In this document: positions 1-6,491 of the stretch, one piece after another
Layout of the letters: each line of letters begins with the position of its first letter
Position numbering within the stretch: the stretch's first letter is position 1
Origin: an uncultured Verrucomicrobiota bacterium
Lineage (GTDB): Bacteria > Verrucomicrobiota > Verrucomicrobiia > Chthoniobacterales > SZAS-18
DNA: 8,965 bases
Direction of reading: 5' to 3'
NCBI GenBank assembly: GCA_937871685.1
Contig: CALMOL010000256.1
Span: 576 to 9,540 of the forward strand
Translations under genes and position numbers: made by a program
Notes under the pieces: generated by a model
What the model was told of the DNA's origin: nothing
The model's database searches: none
What the model saw: only the letters and a program-made list of their open reading frames with translations

Positions 1-1
1 A

Positions 2-463
2 GCCGGCGGCGTCGAAGGTGGCTTCGCCGGCGGCGTCACGGTCAGCGACCAGCGCTTCGTGATGAAGTCCGAGCGGCTCACCGTCTTCCTGGCCAAGAAA
101 GCCGCGGGCGCAACCGCCGCCCCCGTGGTCACCGGCGGCGCGGGCATGGGCGGTTCCATCGAGCGCGCCGTGGCCGAAGGCGGCGTCACCCTTGAGCAGC
201 AGCCGCGGCCCGGCACCGCCGACGAGGCCCTCCGCGTGACCGGCCGCGGCGAGAAGGCGGTCTTCGATCCCAAGGCCAACACCGTCACCCTCACCGGTTC
301 GCCCGTGGTGCGGCGCGGCCCCAACGAGCACATCGCCCTTTCGCCCTCCACTGCCATGGTGATCGGCCGCGACGGCTCCCTGCGCACCACCGGCCCCAGC
401 CGCACCATCCTGCGCGATGCCGGCAAGGGCGCTGACCTCGGCATTCCCGCCAAGAAATCGTGA
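2..463 (+). CDS. lptA: LptA/OstA-like LPS transport protein, C-terminal part (5' end outside window)
   Basis: The reading frame is open from base 2 to a TGA at 461-463, giving 153 residues with no start in the window. The visible part has the beta-strand pattern of the OstA/LptA fold: 'GGVTVSDQRFVMKSERLTVFL', then 'IERAVAEGGVTL', then 'GEKAVFDPKANTVTLTGSP' and 'VVRRGPNEHIALSPSTAMV'. In LptA-family proteins these strands describe a protein that carries lipopolysaccharide across the periplasm from the inner-membrane LptBFG complex to the outer-membrane LptD. The neighbouring lptB gene, about 100 bases downstream on the same strand, supports this. The signal peptide cannot be checked because the 5' end is missing. 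A Gly/Ala-rich insert (about residues 34-51) separates two strands. Other OstA-fold proteins, such as the N-domain of LptD or LptC, are less likely because the frame ends soon after the repeats. I infer the name from pattern and neighbourhood. Confidence 0.72.
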   Translation, partial: AGGVEGGFAGGVTVSDQRFVMKSERLTVFLAKKAAGATAAPVVTGGAGMGGSIERAVAEGGVTLEQQPRPGTADEALRVTGRGEKAVFDPKANTVTLTGSPVVRRGPNEHIALSPSTAMVIGRDGSLRTTGPSRTILRDAGKGADLGIPAKKS

Positions 464-470
464 TCGGATG

Positions 471-543
471 GCCGCGGAGGCACGGAGACCGCGGAGGTTT
501 TTCCTCTCTGACTCCGCCTCCGTAACCTCCTCGCCTCCGTGGC
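471..543. repeat. Imperfect inverted repeat of CGGAGG-type units between lptA and lptB
   Basis: The left arm (471-497) and right arm (514-543) are imperfect reverse complements. About 20 of 27 positions match, and several mismatches would be G-U pairs in RNA. Both arms are built from short CGGAGG/CACGGAG units, for example GCCGCGGAGGCACGGAG on the left and the reverse complement of CCTCGCCTCCGTGGC on the right. The loop is T/C-rich (TTTTTCCTCTCTG). A transcript could fold into a long hairpin just after the lptA stop. Whether it acts as a processing site, an attenuator or only a dispersed repeat cannot be told from one copy. The GTG at 539 lies inside the right arm, one reason to prefer the later lptB start. 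Confidence 0.65.
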
Positions 544-562
544 AAAAATCCTTCCGCCGGAC

Positions 563-1327
<765 letters not shown>

Positions 1328-1487
1328 CTGCCTGATTTCCCTCATCGTTTCCTGGCGCCCGGCAGGTGACGGTTCCGCCACACGCCCTTTCCTCCTCTCG
1401 CCCGATTCAGCCTCTGGACCTTGCCCGGCCGCCCTTGGCCTGACCAATCCCGCATGTAACCAACCCCCAAAAAGCCCCAACTGCCCC

Positions 1488-2195
1488 ATGCAAACCGTGA
1501 ACGTGAACCTTCCCGTCACCGTCACCGCCCGGCACATGCCGCTCACGGACGCCATCCGCGAGTATTGCCAGAAGAAGATCGCGGCGATGCACCTGGATTA
1601 TCCCAAGGTCGTGGGGGCGCACTTCATCCTGGCCGTGGACAAGCACCGGCAGCGCGCGGAGCTGGTGCTGCACTGCGCCAACCACATCACCATCGAGGCG
1701 CACGAGGTGTGCGACAACCTCTACGCGTGCATCGACACCGCCGTGTCCAAGGCCGCGCGGCAGATGCGCAAATACAAGACGCGCCTGATGAAGGGCTTCC
1801 GGCCGCACCGGCAGAACGTGCGCTACCTCGACGAGCACCTCGTGGACACGAGCTTTCTCGATCAGGACGGCGGCGCAAACGGCAATGGCAAGCACGAGGC
1901 CACCATCGCCTCGCCCCTCGCCGAGACTTCTTCCCCGTCCGCCGCCGCGGCCGAGGCGCCGGCGGAACATCATGCCGCCGAGTCGTCGGCCAACGCCAAG
2001 ATCGTCTCGACGGAAAAGTATCCGGCACGCCCCATGTTCGTGGACGAAGCCGTGGTCCAGATGGACCTGTGGGACCGCGAATTCCTCGTGTTCCTCAACG
2101 TGGCCACCGAGCAGCTCAACGTCCTCTATCGCCGTCGCGACGGCGGCATCGGCCTCATCCAGCCCGAGAAGGCGCCGGCCGCCGCGGCGGCTTGA
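1488..2195 (+). CDS. hpf: Ribosome hibernation promoting factor, long form
   Basis: The 235-residue product has two conserved parts. Residues 8-108 form the HPF/YfiA domain (beta-alpha-beta-beta-beta-alpha), which binds the decoding region of the 30S subunit; typical stretches are 'VTARHMPLTDAIREYCQKK' and 'CDNLYACIDTAVSKAARQM'. Residues 173-228 ('EKYPARPMFVDEAVVQMDL', 'DREFLVFLNVATEQLNVLY', 'RRRDGGIGLIQ') match the C-terminal domain of long HPF, which in other bacteria pairs two 70S ribosomes into inactive 100S dimers. The linker (109-172) is unusually long and rich in Ala, Glu and Ser, and the tail ends in five alanines. The ATG at 1488 is preceded by CAACTGCCCC with no Shine-Dalgarno sequence. 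It was chosen because the HPF domain begins a few residues later; the longer upstream frame overlaps lptB in a different phase. The lptB-hpf pairing resembles the proteobacterial rpoN locus, without rpoN. The 160 bases after lptB hold no promoter I can defend. Confidence 0.93.
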   Translation: MQTVNVNLPVTVTARHMPLTDAIREYCQKKIAAMHLDYPKVVGAHFILAVDKHRQRAELVLHCANHITIEAHEVCDNLYACIDTAVSKAARQMRKYKTRLMKGFRPHRQNVRYLDEHLVDTSFLDQDGGANGNGKHEATIASPLAETSSPSAAAAEAPAEHHAAESSANAKIVSTEKYPARPMFVDEAVVQMDLWDREFLVFLNVATEQLNVLYRRRDGGIGLIQPEKAPAAAAA

Positions 2196-2217
2196 GGCGG
2201 GCGCAGAGGCAGCGCTT

Positions 2218-2928
2218 TCAATCGTCCGCCGGCGGCTCGCGGCCGGGGGCATACTCGAACTGCACCGTCACCGTGCGGCGATCCTCGAAGCTGCGGGACC
2301 GGTCAACAAAATAGACGCGGCATCCGCGGTCGTCGTCGAAGAGGAGCGTGCGGGGCGAGTTGAAGCCGAGCTTCTTCTCCACCGTTTGCGACGCGTAGCG
2401 GCGGCGCTCGAAGGTCACCTCCGTCTGGCTCACGCGCCAGATCCGCAGCTCGCCTTCAGGACCACCGATGGTCGGGAGAACGGAGAGGTCACCCAGAGGT
2501 AGCTTGAGTTCGATGACCGTCGGCAGCGGCGGAGGCGGCGCGGGAGCGGGCTCATCGCGGCGAGCGACCTCGTCCGCCTCGCTCCTCGCCTCCACGGCCT
2601 GCCGGCGCCGCTCTTGCGCGGCAGCCGCGCGCGCGGGGTCGCGCCGGAAACCGCGTCGCCACGCCTCGGGCATGGCATCCCAAGGCACGGCGGCCACGCC
2701 GTCGGCATGCTCGACCTGGAACGTTGCGCCGTCGAACGCGATGACGCGCGGCCGGCGCAGCGTTTCCCCGAAGCGGTTGCGCAGCGGCGGAAGCGGCCCG
2801 CTCGCGCCGGGCGCATTTTCCTTCGCGGCGGCAGGCGATGCGGCCGGAATGTTCCCGGCCTCCTGCGCACGCCCGGCGGACAGCGCGAAGGCGAGGAAGG
2901 ACGCGACGAGGCACAAGTGCGGGCGCAT
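2218..2928 (-). CDS. Exported protein of unknown function with a short Verrucomicrobia-type motif
   Basis: I do not recognise a named family for the whole 236-residue protein. It begins with a clear signal peptide: MRPH, a hydrophobic core LCLVASFLAFALSA, and a likely cleavage site after GRA (residue 21). A Pro/Ala-rich segment follows. Residues 54-98 ('GETLRRPRVIAFDGATFQV', then 'HADGVAAVPWDAMPEAWRR' and 'GFRRDP') resemble a motif I have seen in exported proteins of Verrucomicrobia and relatives: a gene-specific 'v..v..dG..v.h.dG...v....LP...r..f.yDp'. Residues 99-125 are charged and probably helical, followed by a run of prolines (127-135). The C-terminal 100 residues look beta-rich, for example 'VTFERRRYASQTVEKKLGF' and 'RGCRVYFVDRSRSFEDRRTV'. 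It probably acts outside the cytoplasm. It is convergent with hpf (22 bases between stops) and divergent from pheA (130 bases between starts), so it is transcribed on its own. Confidence 0.72.
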   Translation of the reverse strand: MRPHLCLVASFLAFALSAGRAQEAGNIPAASPAAAKENAPGASGPLPPLRNRFGETLRRPRVIAFDGATFQVEHADGVAAVPWDAMPEAWRRGFRRDPARAAAAQERRRQAVEARSEADEVARRDEPAPAPPPPLPTVIELKLPLGDLSVLPTIGGPEGELRIWRVSQTEVTFERRRYASQTVEKKLGFNSPRTLLFDDDRGCRVYFVDRSRSFEDRRTVTVQFEYAPGREPPADD

Positions 2929-3046
2929 TGGCGGCAGCGTGGGCTGGGGGCAATCCGCCGTCCAGGGAGGTGACAGGCCGGCCGGGGGCGTCGCCGCCCC
3001 GTCGCGCGGCCGGAACTTTCCGGCTGCCCCCCCGCGCCTCCTCCCC

Positions 3047-3052
3047 TACCCT
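3047..3052 (+). promoter_or_regulatory. Possible -10 element (TACCCT) for a leaderless pheA transcript
   Basis: TACCCT fits the TANNNT form of a bacterial -10 hexamer. It ends six bases before the GTG start of pheA, the spacing expected if transcription begins at or next to the start codon. There is no Shine-Dalgarno sequence in front of the GTG, which agrees with a leaderless message. No convincing -35 box is visible in the GC-rich sequence upstream. A hexamer this loose occurs by chance, so the call is tentative. Confidence 0.3.
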
Positions 3053-3058
3053 GGGCGC

Positions 3059-4135
3059 GTGGACGAGCTTGAAGACCTTCGCCGCCAGATTGACGACGTG
3101 GACGCGCAGTTGCTGCGCCTTCTCAACGAGCGCGCCGCCCTCGTGCGCGGCATCGGCGAGGTGAAGCGGCGTGACGGCCTGCCGATCTACTCGCCCGAGC
3201 GCGAGGAAAAGGTGCTTCGGTCCCTTTGCGAGCGGAACGCCGCGCTCGCCGGCCCGGTGTCCGACACGGCCGTGCGCGCGATCTACCGCGAGGTCATGTC
3301 GGCCTCGCTCGCGCTGGAGAAGGACCTCGTCATCGCCTACCTCGGCCCCGAGGCGACGTGGACGCACCAAGCCGCGCGCACCAAGTTCGGCGCGAGCGTG
3401 CGCTACGCGCCGCAGGCTGGCATCGGCGACGTGTTCGACGCCGTGGCGCGCGGCCGTTCCGACTACGGCGTGGTGCCGGTCGAGAATTCCACCGAGGGCG
3501 CGGTGAACCATACGCTGGACGTGTTCGTGGAGAGCGAGCTGCGCATCTGCGCGCAGCTCGCGCTGCCCATCGAGAACCACTTCCTCGCCCGCGTGCCGCG
3601 CGAGAACGTGCGGCGCATCTACTCGCACCCGCAGGTCTTCGGCCAGTGCCGCGAGTGGATCCGGGTGAATTTCCCGCACGCCGAGCTGCACGAGGTTTCC
3701 TCCACCGCGCGCGCCGGCGAGCTCGCCGCGAGGGCCGACGACGCCGCCGCGCTCGCCGGCCCGCTGGTGGGCGAGGTGCACGGCTTGGCGACGCTGGAAC
3801 GCGCCGCGCAGGACTCGGCGCACAACACCACGCGCTTCCTCGTGATCGGCCCGCGCGACTGCCCGCCGACCGGCAACGACCGCACCACCCTGCTCTTCGG
3901 CGTGCGCGACGAGAGCGGTGCCCTGCTCGGCGCCCTGGAAACCTTCCGCGACGCCGGCCTGAACCTCACCAAGATCGAGAGCCGCCCCTCGAAGCGCCGG
4001 CGCTGGGAATACGTGTTCTTCGTGGACCTCGACGGCCACCGCGAGGACGCGCCGCTGAAGTCCGCCATCGAGCGACTCACCAGCGCCGCCCCGCTCGTGA
4101 AGGTGCTCGGCTCCTACCCGAACACGGTGGTGTGA
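3059..4135 (+). CDS. pheA: Bifunctional chorismate mutase / prephenate dehydratase (P-protein)
   Basis: The 358-residue enzyme converts chorismate to prephenate and prephenate to phenylpyruvate, the committed steps to phenylalanine, in the cytoplasm. Three domains are visible. An AroQ-type chorismate mutase spans 1-85 ('LEDLRRQIDDVDAQLLRLL', 'RAALVRGIGEVKR', 'YSPEREEKVL'). Prephenate dehydratase spans 90-265, with 'YLGPEATWTHQAA', 'VPVENSTEGAVNHTLD', 'SHPQVFGQC' and the catalytic TRF (258-260, in NTTRFLVI). An ACT domain spans 275-352, with 'GALLGALETFRDAGLNLTK' and the ESRP motif (307-310) that in homologues binds phenylalanine for feedback inhibition. Length matches the family, such as the roughly 365-residue Pseudomonas enzyme. 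I start at the GTG at 3059 because the mutase begins directly there; the frame is open far upstream, but that part antisenses the exported-protein gene and has no homology. A possible -10 lies six bases upstream. The gene converges with DUF2721 and is probably monocistronic. Confidence 0.95.
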   Translation: MDELEDLRRQIDDVDAQLLRLLNERAALVRGIGEVKRRDGLPIYSPEREEKVLRSLCERNAALAGPVSDTAVRAIYREVMSASLALEKDLVIAYLGPEATWTHQAARTKFGASVRYAPQAGIGDVFDAVARGRSDYGVVPVENSTEGAVNHTLDVFVESELRICAQLALPIENHFLARVPRENVRRIYSHPQVFGQCREWIRVNFPHAELHEVSSTARAGELAARADDAAALAGPLVGEVHGLATLERAAQDSAHNTTRFLVIGPRDCPPTGNDRTTLLFGVRDESGALLGALETFRDAGLNLTKIESRPSKRRRWEYVFFVDLDGHREDAPLKSAIERLTSAAPLVKVLGSYPNTVV

Positions 4136-4149
4136 GGAAAGCGCTTTCC
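4136..4149. promoter_or_regulatory. Perfect 14-bp palindrome GGAAAGCGCTTTCC after pheA
   Basis: GGAAAGCGCTTTCC is its own reverse complement and begins at the first base after the pheA stop codon. Its inner twelve bases, GAAAGCGCTTTC with a central CG, equal the core of LacI/GalR-family operators and of the Firmicutes cre site (TGAAAGCGCTTTCA). The position between two convergent genes is odd for an operator. With no loop and no T-tract it is not a standard terminator. It may simply belong to the repeat element that follows it. Confidence 0.4.
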
Positions 4150-4180
4150 CACTTTTCACCAATCACTTGTCACTTCTCAC
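4146..4180. repeat. Five tandem heptads, consensus TTNTCAC
   Basis: Five units follow one another with an exact 7-base period: TTCCCAC (4146-4152), TTTTCAC, CAATCAC, TTGTCAC and TTCTCAC (ending 4180). On the minus strand they read GTGANAA. The tract fills the 27-base gap between the convergent pheA and DUF2721 stops and runs into the DUF2721 gene, supplying its stop codon (4163-4165) and last few codons. The unit length is not a multiple of three, so any gain or loss of a copy inside the gene would change its C-terminus. Confidence 0.7.
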
Positions 4181-4780
4181 GGTTGGTTCCCCGCCCCCCG
4201 GCTCCGTGTCCATCCCGGCCGCTGGCACCGGCATGATGGCACGGACCAGCTTGCTCTCGCTCTCGTGCAGCTCCTCGCGCAGCTCGCGCGGCGCGTGGAG
4301 CTTGCCCAGCTCCCACAAGAAGCCAGTCTCGCGGAACGTCCCCGCCAGCGCCAGGCGCGACTCGATGATGAGCAGCATCGAGCCGTAGAACAGGCAGCTC
4401 GCCCCGAGCATCCCGGTGATGATCGGCACCCAGGAAAAAGCGGCCATCCCGATGAGCGTCTCCAGACCGATGGAAACGCTCGTCAGCACGAAGACCGAGA
4501 GCGCCATATACAGGCTCATCAACGCGCGCTGCAGCAGCCGCGCGCGCCGCGTGACGAGGCGCAGGAGCTGGAAGGTCATCTTGCGCCGCTGCGGCAGGAG
4601 GTCGCGCCGCGCGTCGGGCTGGTTCATCTCCTCGAAGCCGGCGGAAAGCGATCGCACGCGGTCCACGCAGCGGGCCAGGCGCGTGGTGGTCGAAAGGATC
4701 ATCGTGCCGCAGGCCGACATGAGCACCGCGGGGGTGATCATCGCCGAGAGAACATTCAGGGTCTGCGGGGTGGGCAGCAT
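4163..4780 (-). CDS. DUF2721 family membrane protein
   Basis: The 205-residue protein matches the DUF2721 layout. A first hydrophobic helix (about 10-30, 'VLSAMITPAVLMSACGTMIL') is followed by the family's 'TTRLARCVDRVRSL' (32-45). Then comes a basic stretch (55-85) and two more helices (about 87-110 and 115-139), ending in 'GSMLLIIESRLALAG'. The remaining 60 residues are charged and presumably cytoplasmic. The family is found in many bacteria as small inner-membrane proteins, and its function is unknown. The ATG at 4780 starts a few residues before helix 1, as usual for the family. The last codons (TVRSDK) and the stop are encoded by the heptad repeat, so the true C-terminus may differ between strains. 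The gene diverges from the HEAT-like gene, with 53 bases between starts, and converges on pheA. Confidence 0.8.
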   Translation of the reverse strand: MLPTPQTLNVLSAMITPAVLMSACGTMILSTTTRLARCVDRVRSLSAGFEEMNQPDARRDLLPQRRKMTFQLLRLVTRRARLLQRALMSLYMALSVFVLTSVSIGLETLIGMAAFSWVPIITGMLGASCLFYGSMLLIIESRLALAGTFRETGFLWELGKLHAPRELREELHESESKLVRAIMPVPAAGMDTEPGGGEPTVRSDK

Positions 4781-4833
4781 CGGGAACGAATGCCGGTGTT
4801 TGCGATCGGCGTCGAACTCGGTTTTCTCGCCCC

Positions 4834-5310
4834 ATGCCCCCGGACGTTCTCCCTCCGAGCGCGACCCCCCCGTCAGACGACCCGTTGGGCGCGCTGACCA
4901 AGGATCTTTGGCACGGCTCCGTCGGCAAGCAACTCCAGGCCGCGCGCGCGATTGGAGCCGTTCCGGGCCCTGCCGCGGACGACCTCCTCATCGAGGCCCT
5001 CGACCACGGGGACGAGTGGGTCGCCGCGGAGGCGGCGCGCGTTCTAGGCTTCCGCCGGACCGTCGCCGCCGTGCCCGCTCTGCTCGAGACCCTCGGTGCC
5101 CGCGGTTGGCTCGCGTGGCTGGAGGAAACGAGGGCCGCATGGAAGGGCACGGGCGACATCGCCCACGCCGGCGTCGCGCTGGCGCAGTTCTCCACCGACA
5201 TCGAGCAGATGCAGGAGGAGGCCGCCACGGCGTTGGAGAGCATCGGGACGGCCGAGGCTCAACGCGCGGTGGCTGCCTGGCGACAGGCCAAGGAAAAAAG
5301 CCGCGCCTGA
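4834..5310 (+). CDS. Small HEAT-repeat-like protein
   Basis: The 158-residue product has no signal peptide or membrane helix and is probably cytoplasmic. Residues 30-88 look like paired alpha-helical HEAT-type repeats: 'GKQLQAARAIGAVPGPAADD', then 'LLIEALDHGDEWVAAEAARV', then 'LGFRRTVAAVPALLETLGA', with the usual alternation of Leu/Ala and a conserved Asp-Trp-Val-type turn. The rest is also helical and charged (for example 123-138, 'EQMQEEAATALESIG'). HEAT repeats usually bind other proteins, and nothing here points to catalysis. The ATG at 4834 is preceded by CTCGCCCC with no Shine-Dalgarno sequence. hprK begins 66 bases downstream on the same strand, so the two may be co-transcribed, and a link with HprK signalling is a guess from position only. 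Family assignment is moderate because only about two repeats are visible. Confidence 0.68.
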   Translation: MPPDVLPPSATPPSDDPLGALTKDLWHGSVGKQLQAARAIGAVPGPAADDLLIEALDHGDEWVAAEAARVLGFRRTVAAVPALLETLGARGWLAWLEETRAAWKGTGDIAHAGVALAQFSTDIEQMQEEAATALESIGTAEAQRAVAAWRQAKEKSRA

Positions 5311-5348
5311 CGCCGGCCTCGCCCGCGATGGGCGTTTTCGGGTTTCGA

Positions 5349-5376
5349 GCCGGAATTTCTGGCGCAAGCTTCCGGC
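5349..5376 (+). promoter_or_regulatory. Hairpin ending at the hprK start codon
   Basis: GCCGGAA (5349-5355) and TTCCGGC (5370-5376) are perfect inverted repeats, giving a 7-bp stem with a 14-base loop. The right arm ends on the base just before the GTG start codon. In the messenger RNA this stem would cover the usual ribosome-binding stretch. It could limit hprK translation or take the place of a Shine-Dalgarno sequence, which is absent. A 7-bp GC-rich stem can occur by chance in such DNA. Confidence 0.4.
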
Positions 5377-6354
5377 GTGGAAAGCTCCGCCCGCGTCCTC
5401 GATCCCACCGGGATCACCGTGGGCGAATTCTTCCGCGTCCACGGCGAGGCGCTTCAGCTCAAGCTCGCTGGAAAGGAAGCGGGCTTCGATCGCAAGATCC
5501 GCGAGCCCACCATCAACCGTCCCGGCCTCGCGCTGGCCGGCTTCCACAAGTATTTCGCGTGGAAGCGCATCCAAGTCTTCGGCTCCGCCGAGCTGGCCTT
5601 CCTGCGCTCGCTCCCGGAGGACGAGGTGCGCGCGCGCTTCCATGACCTTTGCCGCCTCCATATCCCTTGCGCGGTGTTCTCGCGCTCCGCGGTGATCCCG
5701 CCGGCCCTGCTCGACGAGGCGCGCGTGGCGCGCCTGGCCGTGTTTCGCACGCCGATGATCACGAAGCTCTTCGTGAACGCCGCCACCATCGCGTTGGAGA
5801 ACGACTTCGCCCCCAGCACGCTCGAGCACGGCTGCATGGTGGACATCCTCGGCACGGGCGTGCTGCTGCGCGGCGCCAGCGGCATCGGCAAGAGCGAGGC
5901 CGTGCTCGGACTCATCGAGCGCGGCCACTCGCTGGTCTCCGACGACGTGACGCGCCTGCGCGCCTACGAGCATCGCGAGTTGATCGGCACCTCGCCGCCG
6001 TCCACGCGCAACCACATGGAAATCCGTGGCGTGGGCATCCTGAACATCCTGGAGATCTTCGGCGTGGGCGCCATCCGCGAGGAAAAGCGCCTGGACCTCG
6101 TCGTCACGCTCAAGGACTGGCAGGAGTGCGAGGAGGTGGACCGGATCGGCCTTGACCAGGACAACTACACCCTGCTCGGCATCTCCGTGCCCCATCTCAC
6201 CATCCCGGTGCGGCCGGGGCGCGACATGGCGCGCCTGGTGGAAGTGGCCGCGCTGGACCAGAAGCTCAAGCGTCTCGGGCACGACGCGGCCAAGGAGTTC
6301 AACCGCCGCCTTCTTGCCCGGATGAACCCGACGGAGGAAGCGCCCGGGGCTTGA
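5377..6354 (+). CDS. hprK: HPr kinase/phosphorylase
   Basis: HprK phosphorylates HPr on a regulatory serine using ATP or pyrophosphate, and removes that phosphate by phosphorolysis. The 325-residue protein fits the family's usual length of about 310-330. The N-terminal domain (about 12-135) shows 'NRPGLALAGFHKYFAWKRI' and 'QVFGSAELAFL'. The catalytic domain shows 'HGCMVDILGTGVLLRG' with H151 at the usual catalytic position, Walker A GASGIGKS (166-173), 'ERGHSLVSDDVTRL' with D189-D190, and the HprK signature 'EIRGVGILNILEIFGVGA' (215-232). The GTG at 5377 gives the expected distance to the 'ITVGEFF' opening; a GTG at 5419 would be a shorter alternative. The substrate HPr is encoded 137 bases downstream and enzyme I after that, so the three probably form one regulatory unit. 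No key residue is missing. Confidence 0.95.
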   Translation: MESSARVLDPTGITVGEFFRVHGEALQLKLAGKEAGFDRKIREPTINRPGLALAGFHKYFAWKRIQVFGSAELAFLRSLPEDEVRARFHDLCRLHIPCAVFSRSAVIPPALLDEARVARLAVFRTPMITKLFVNAATIALENDFAPSTLEHGCMVDILGTGVLLRGASGIGKSEAVLGLIERGHSLVSDDVTRLRAYEHRELIGTSPPSTRNHMEIRGVGILNILEIFGVGAIREEKRLDLVVTLKDWQECEEVDRIGLDQDNYTLLGISVPHLTIPVRPGRDMARLVEVAALDQKLKRLGHDAAKEFNRRLLARMNPTEEAPGA

Positions 6355-6416
6355 AATTCGAAGTTTGACGCAAGCGCCGGGGTCGGGAAAGCCGAAGGCA
6401 TCCCGGAAGACGCGCA

Positions 6417-6491
6417 TTCTGCCGGCTTCGTTTCTCGCTTTCCGTTCTTTCCTCGCTTGTTTCGGTTTTTCGCGCTTCGTTCCCCTGCCCC
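6417..6491 (+). repeat. 75-base A-free T/C/G tract with degenerate 17-18-base units before ptsH
   Basis: There is no A on the plus strand from 6417 to the base before the ptsH ATG. Within it, three related units follow each other: TTTCTCGCTTTCCGTTC (6431-6447), TTTCCTCGCTTGTTTCGG (6448-6465) and TTTTTCGCGCTTCGTTCC (6466-6483). The shared core is roughly TTTC-TCGCTT. The tract forms most of the ptsH 5' leader if hprK and ptsH are co-transcribed, and it contains no purine-rich ribosome-binding site. Its role is unknown. Confidence 0.6.

Noticed and set aside
539..562. GTG start for lptB at 539
   Set aside because: It lies in the right arm of the inverted repeat and adds eight residues not typical of LptB; it cannot be fully excluded.
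2468..3058. Upstream in-frame extension of pheA of about 197 codons
   Set aside because: It lies antisense to the exported-protein gene, shows no homology, and the mutase domain begins directly at the GTG at 3059.
2552..4162. Long minus-strand open frame of over 500 codons opposite pheA
   Set aside because: It has the His/Arg/Ala/Gly-rich composition of an antisense frame in GC-rich DNA and no recognisable domain, while the plus strand encodes a complete pheA.
6365..6370. TTGACG as a -35 box for ptsH
   Set aside because: No acceptable -10 hexamer is found 16-19 bases downstream, and the site lies right after the hprK stop within a likely operon.
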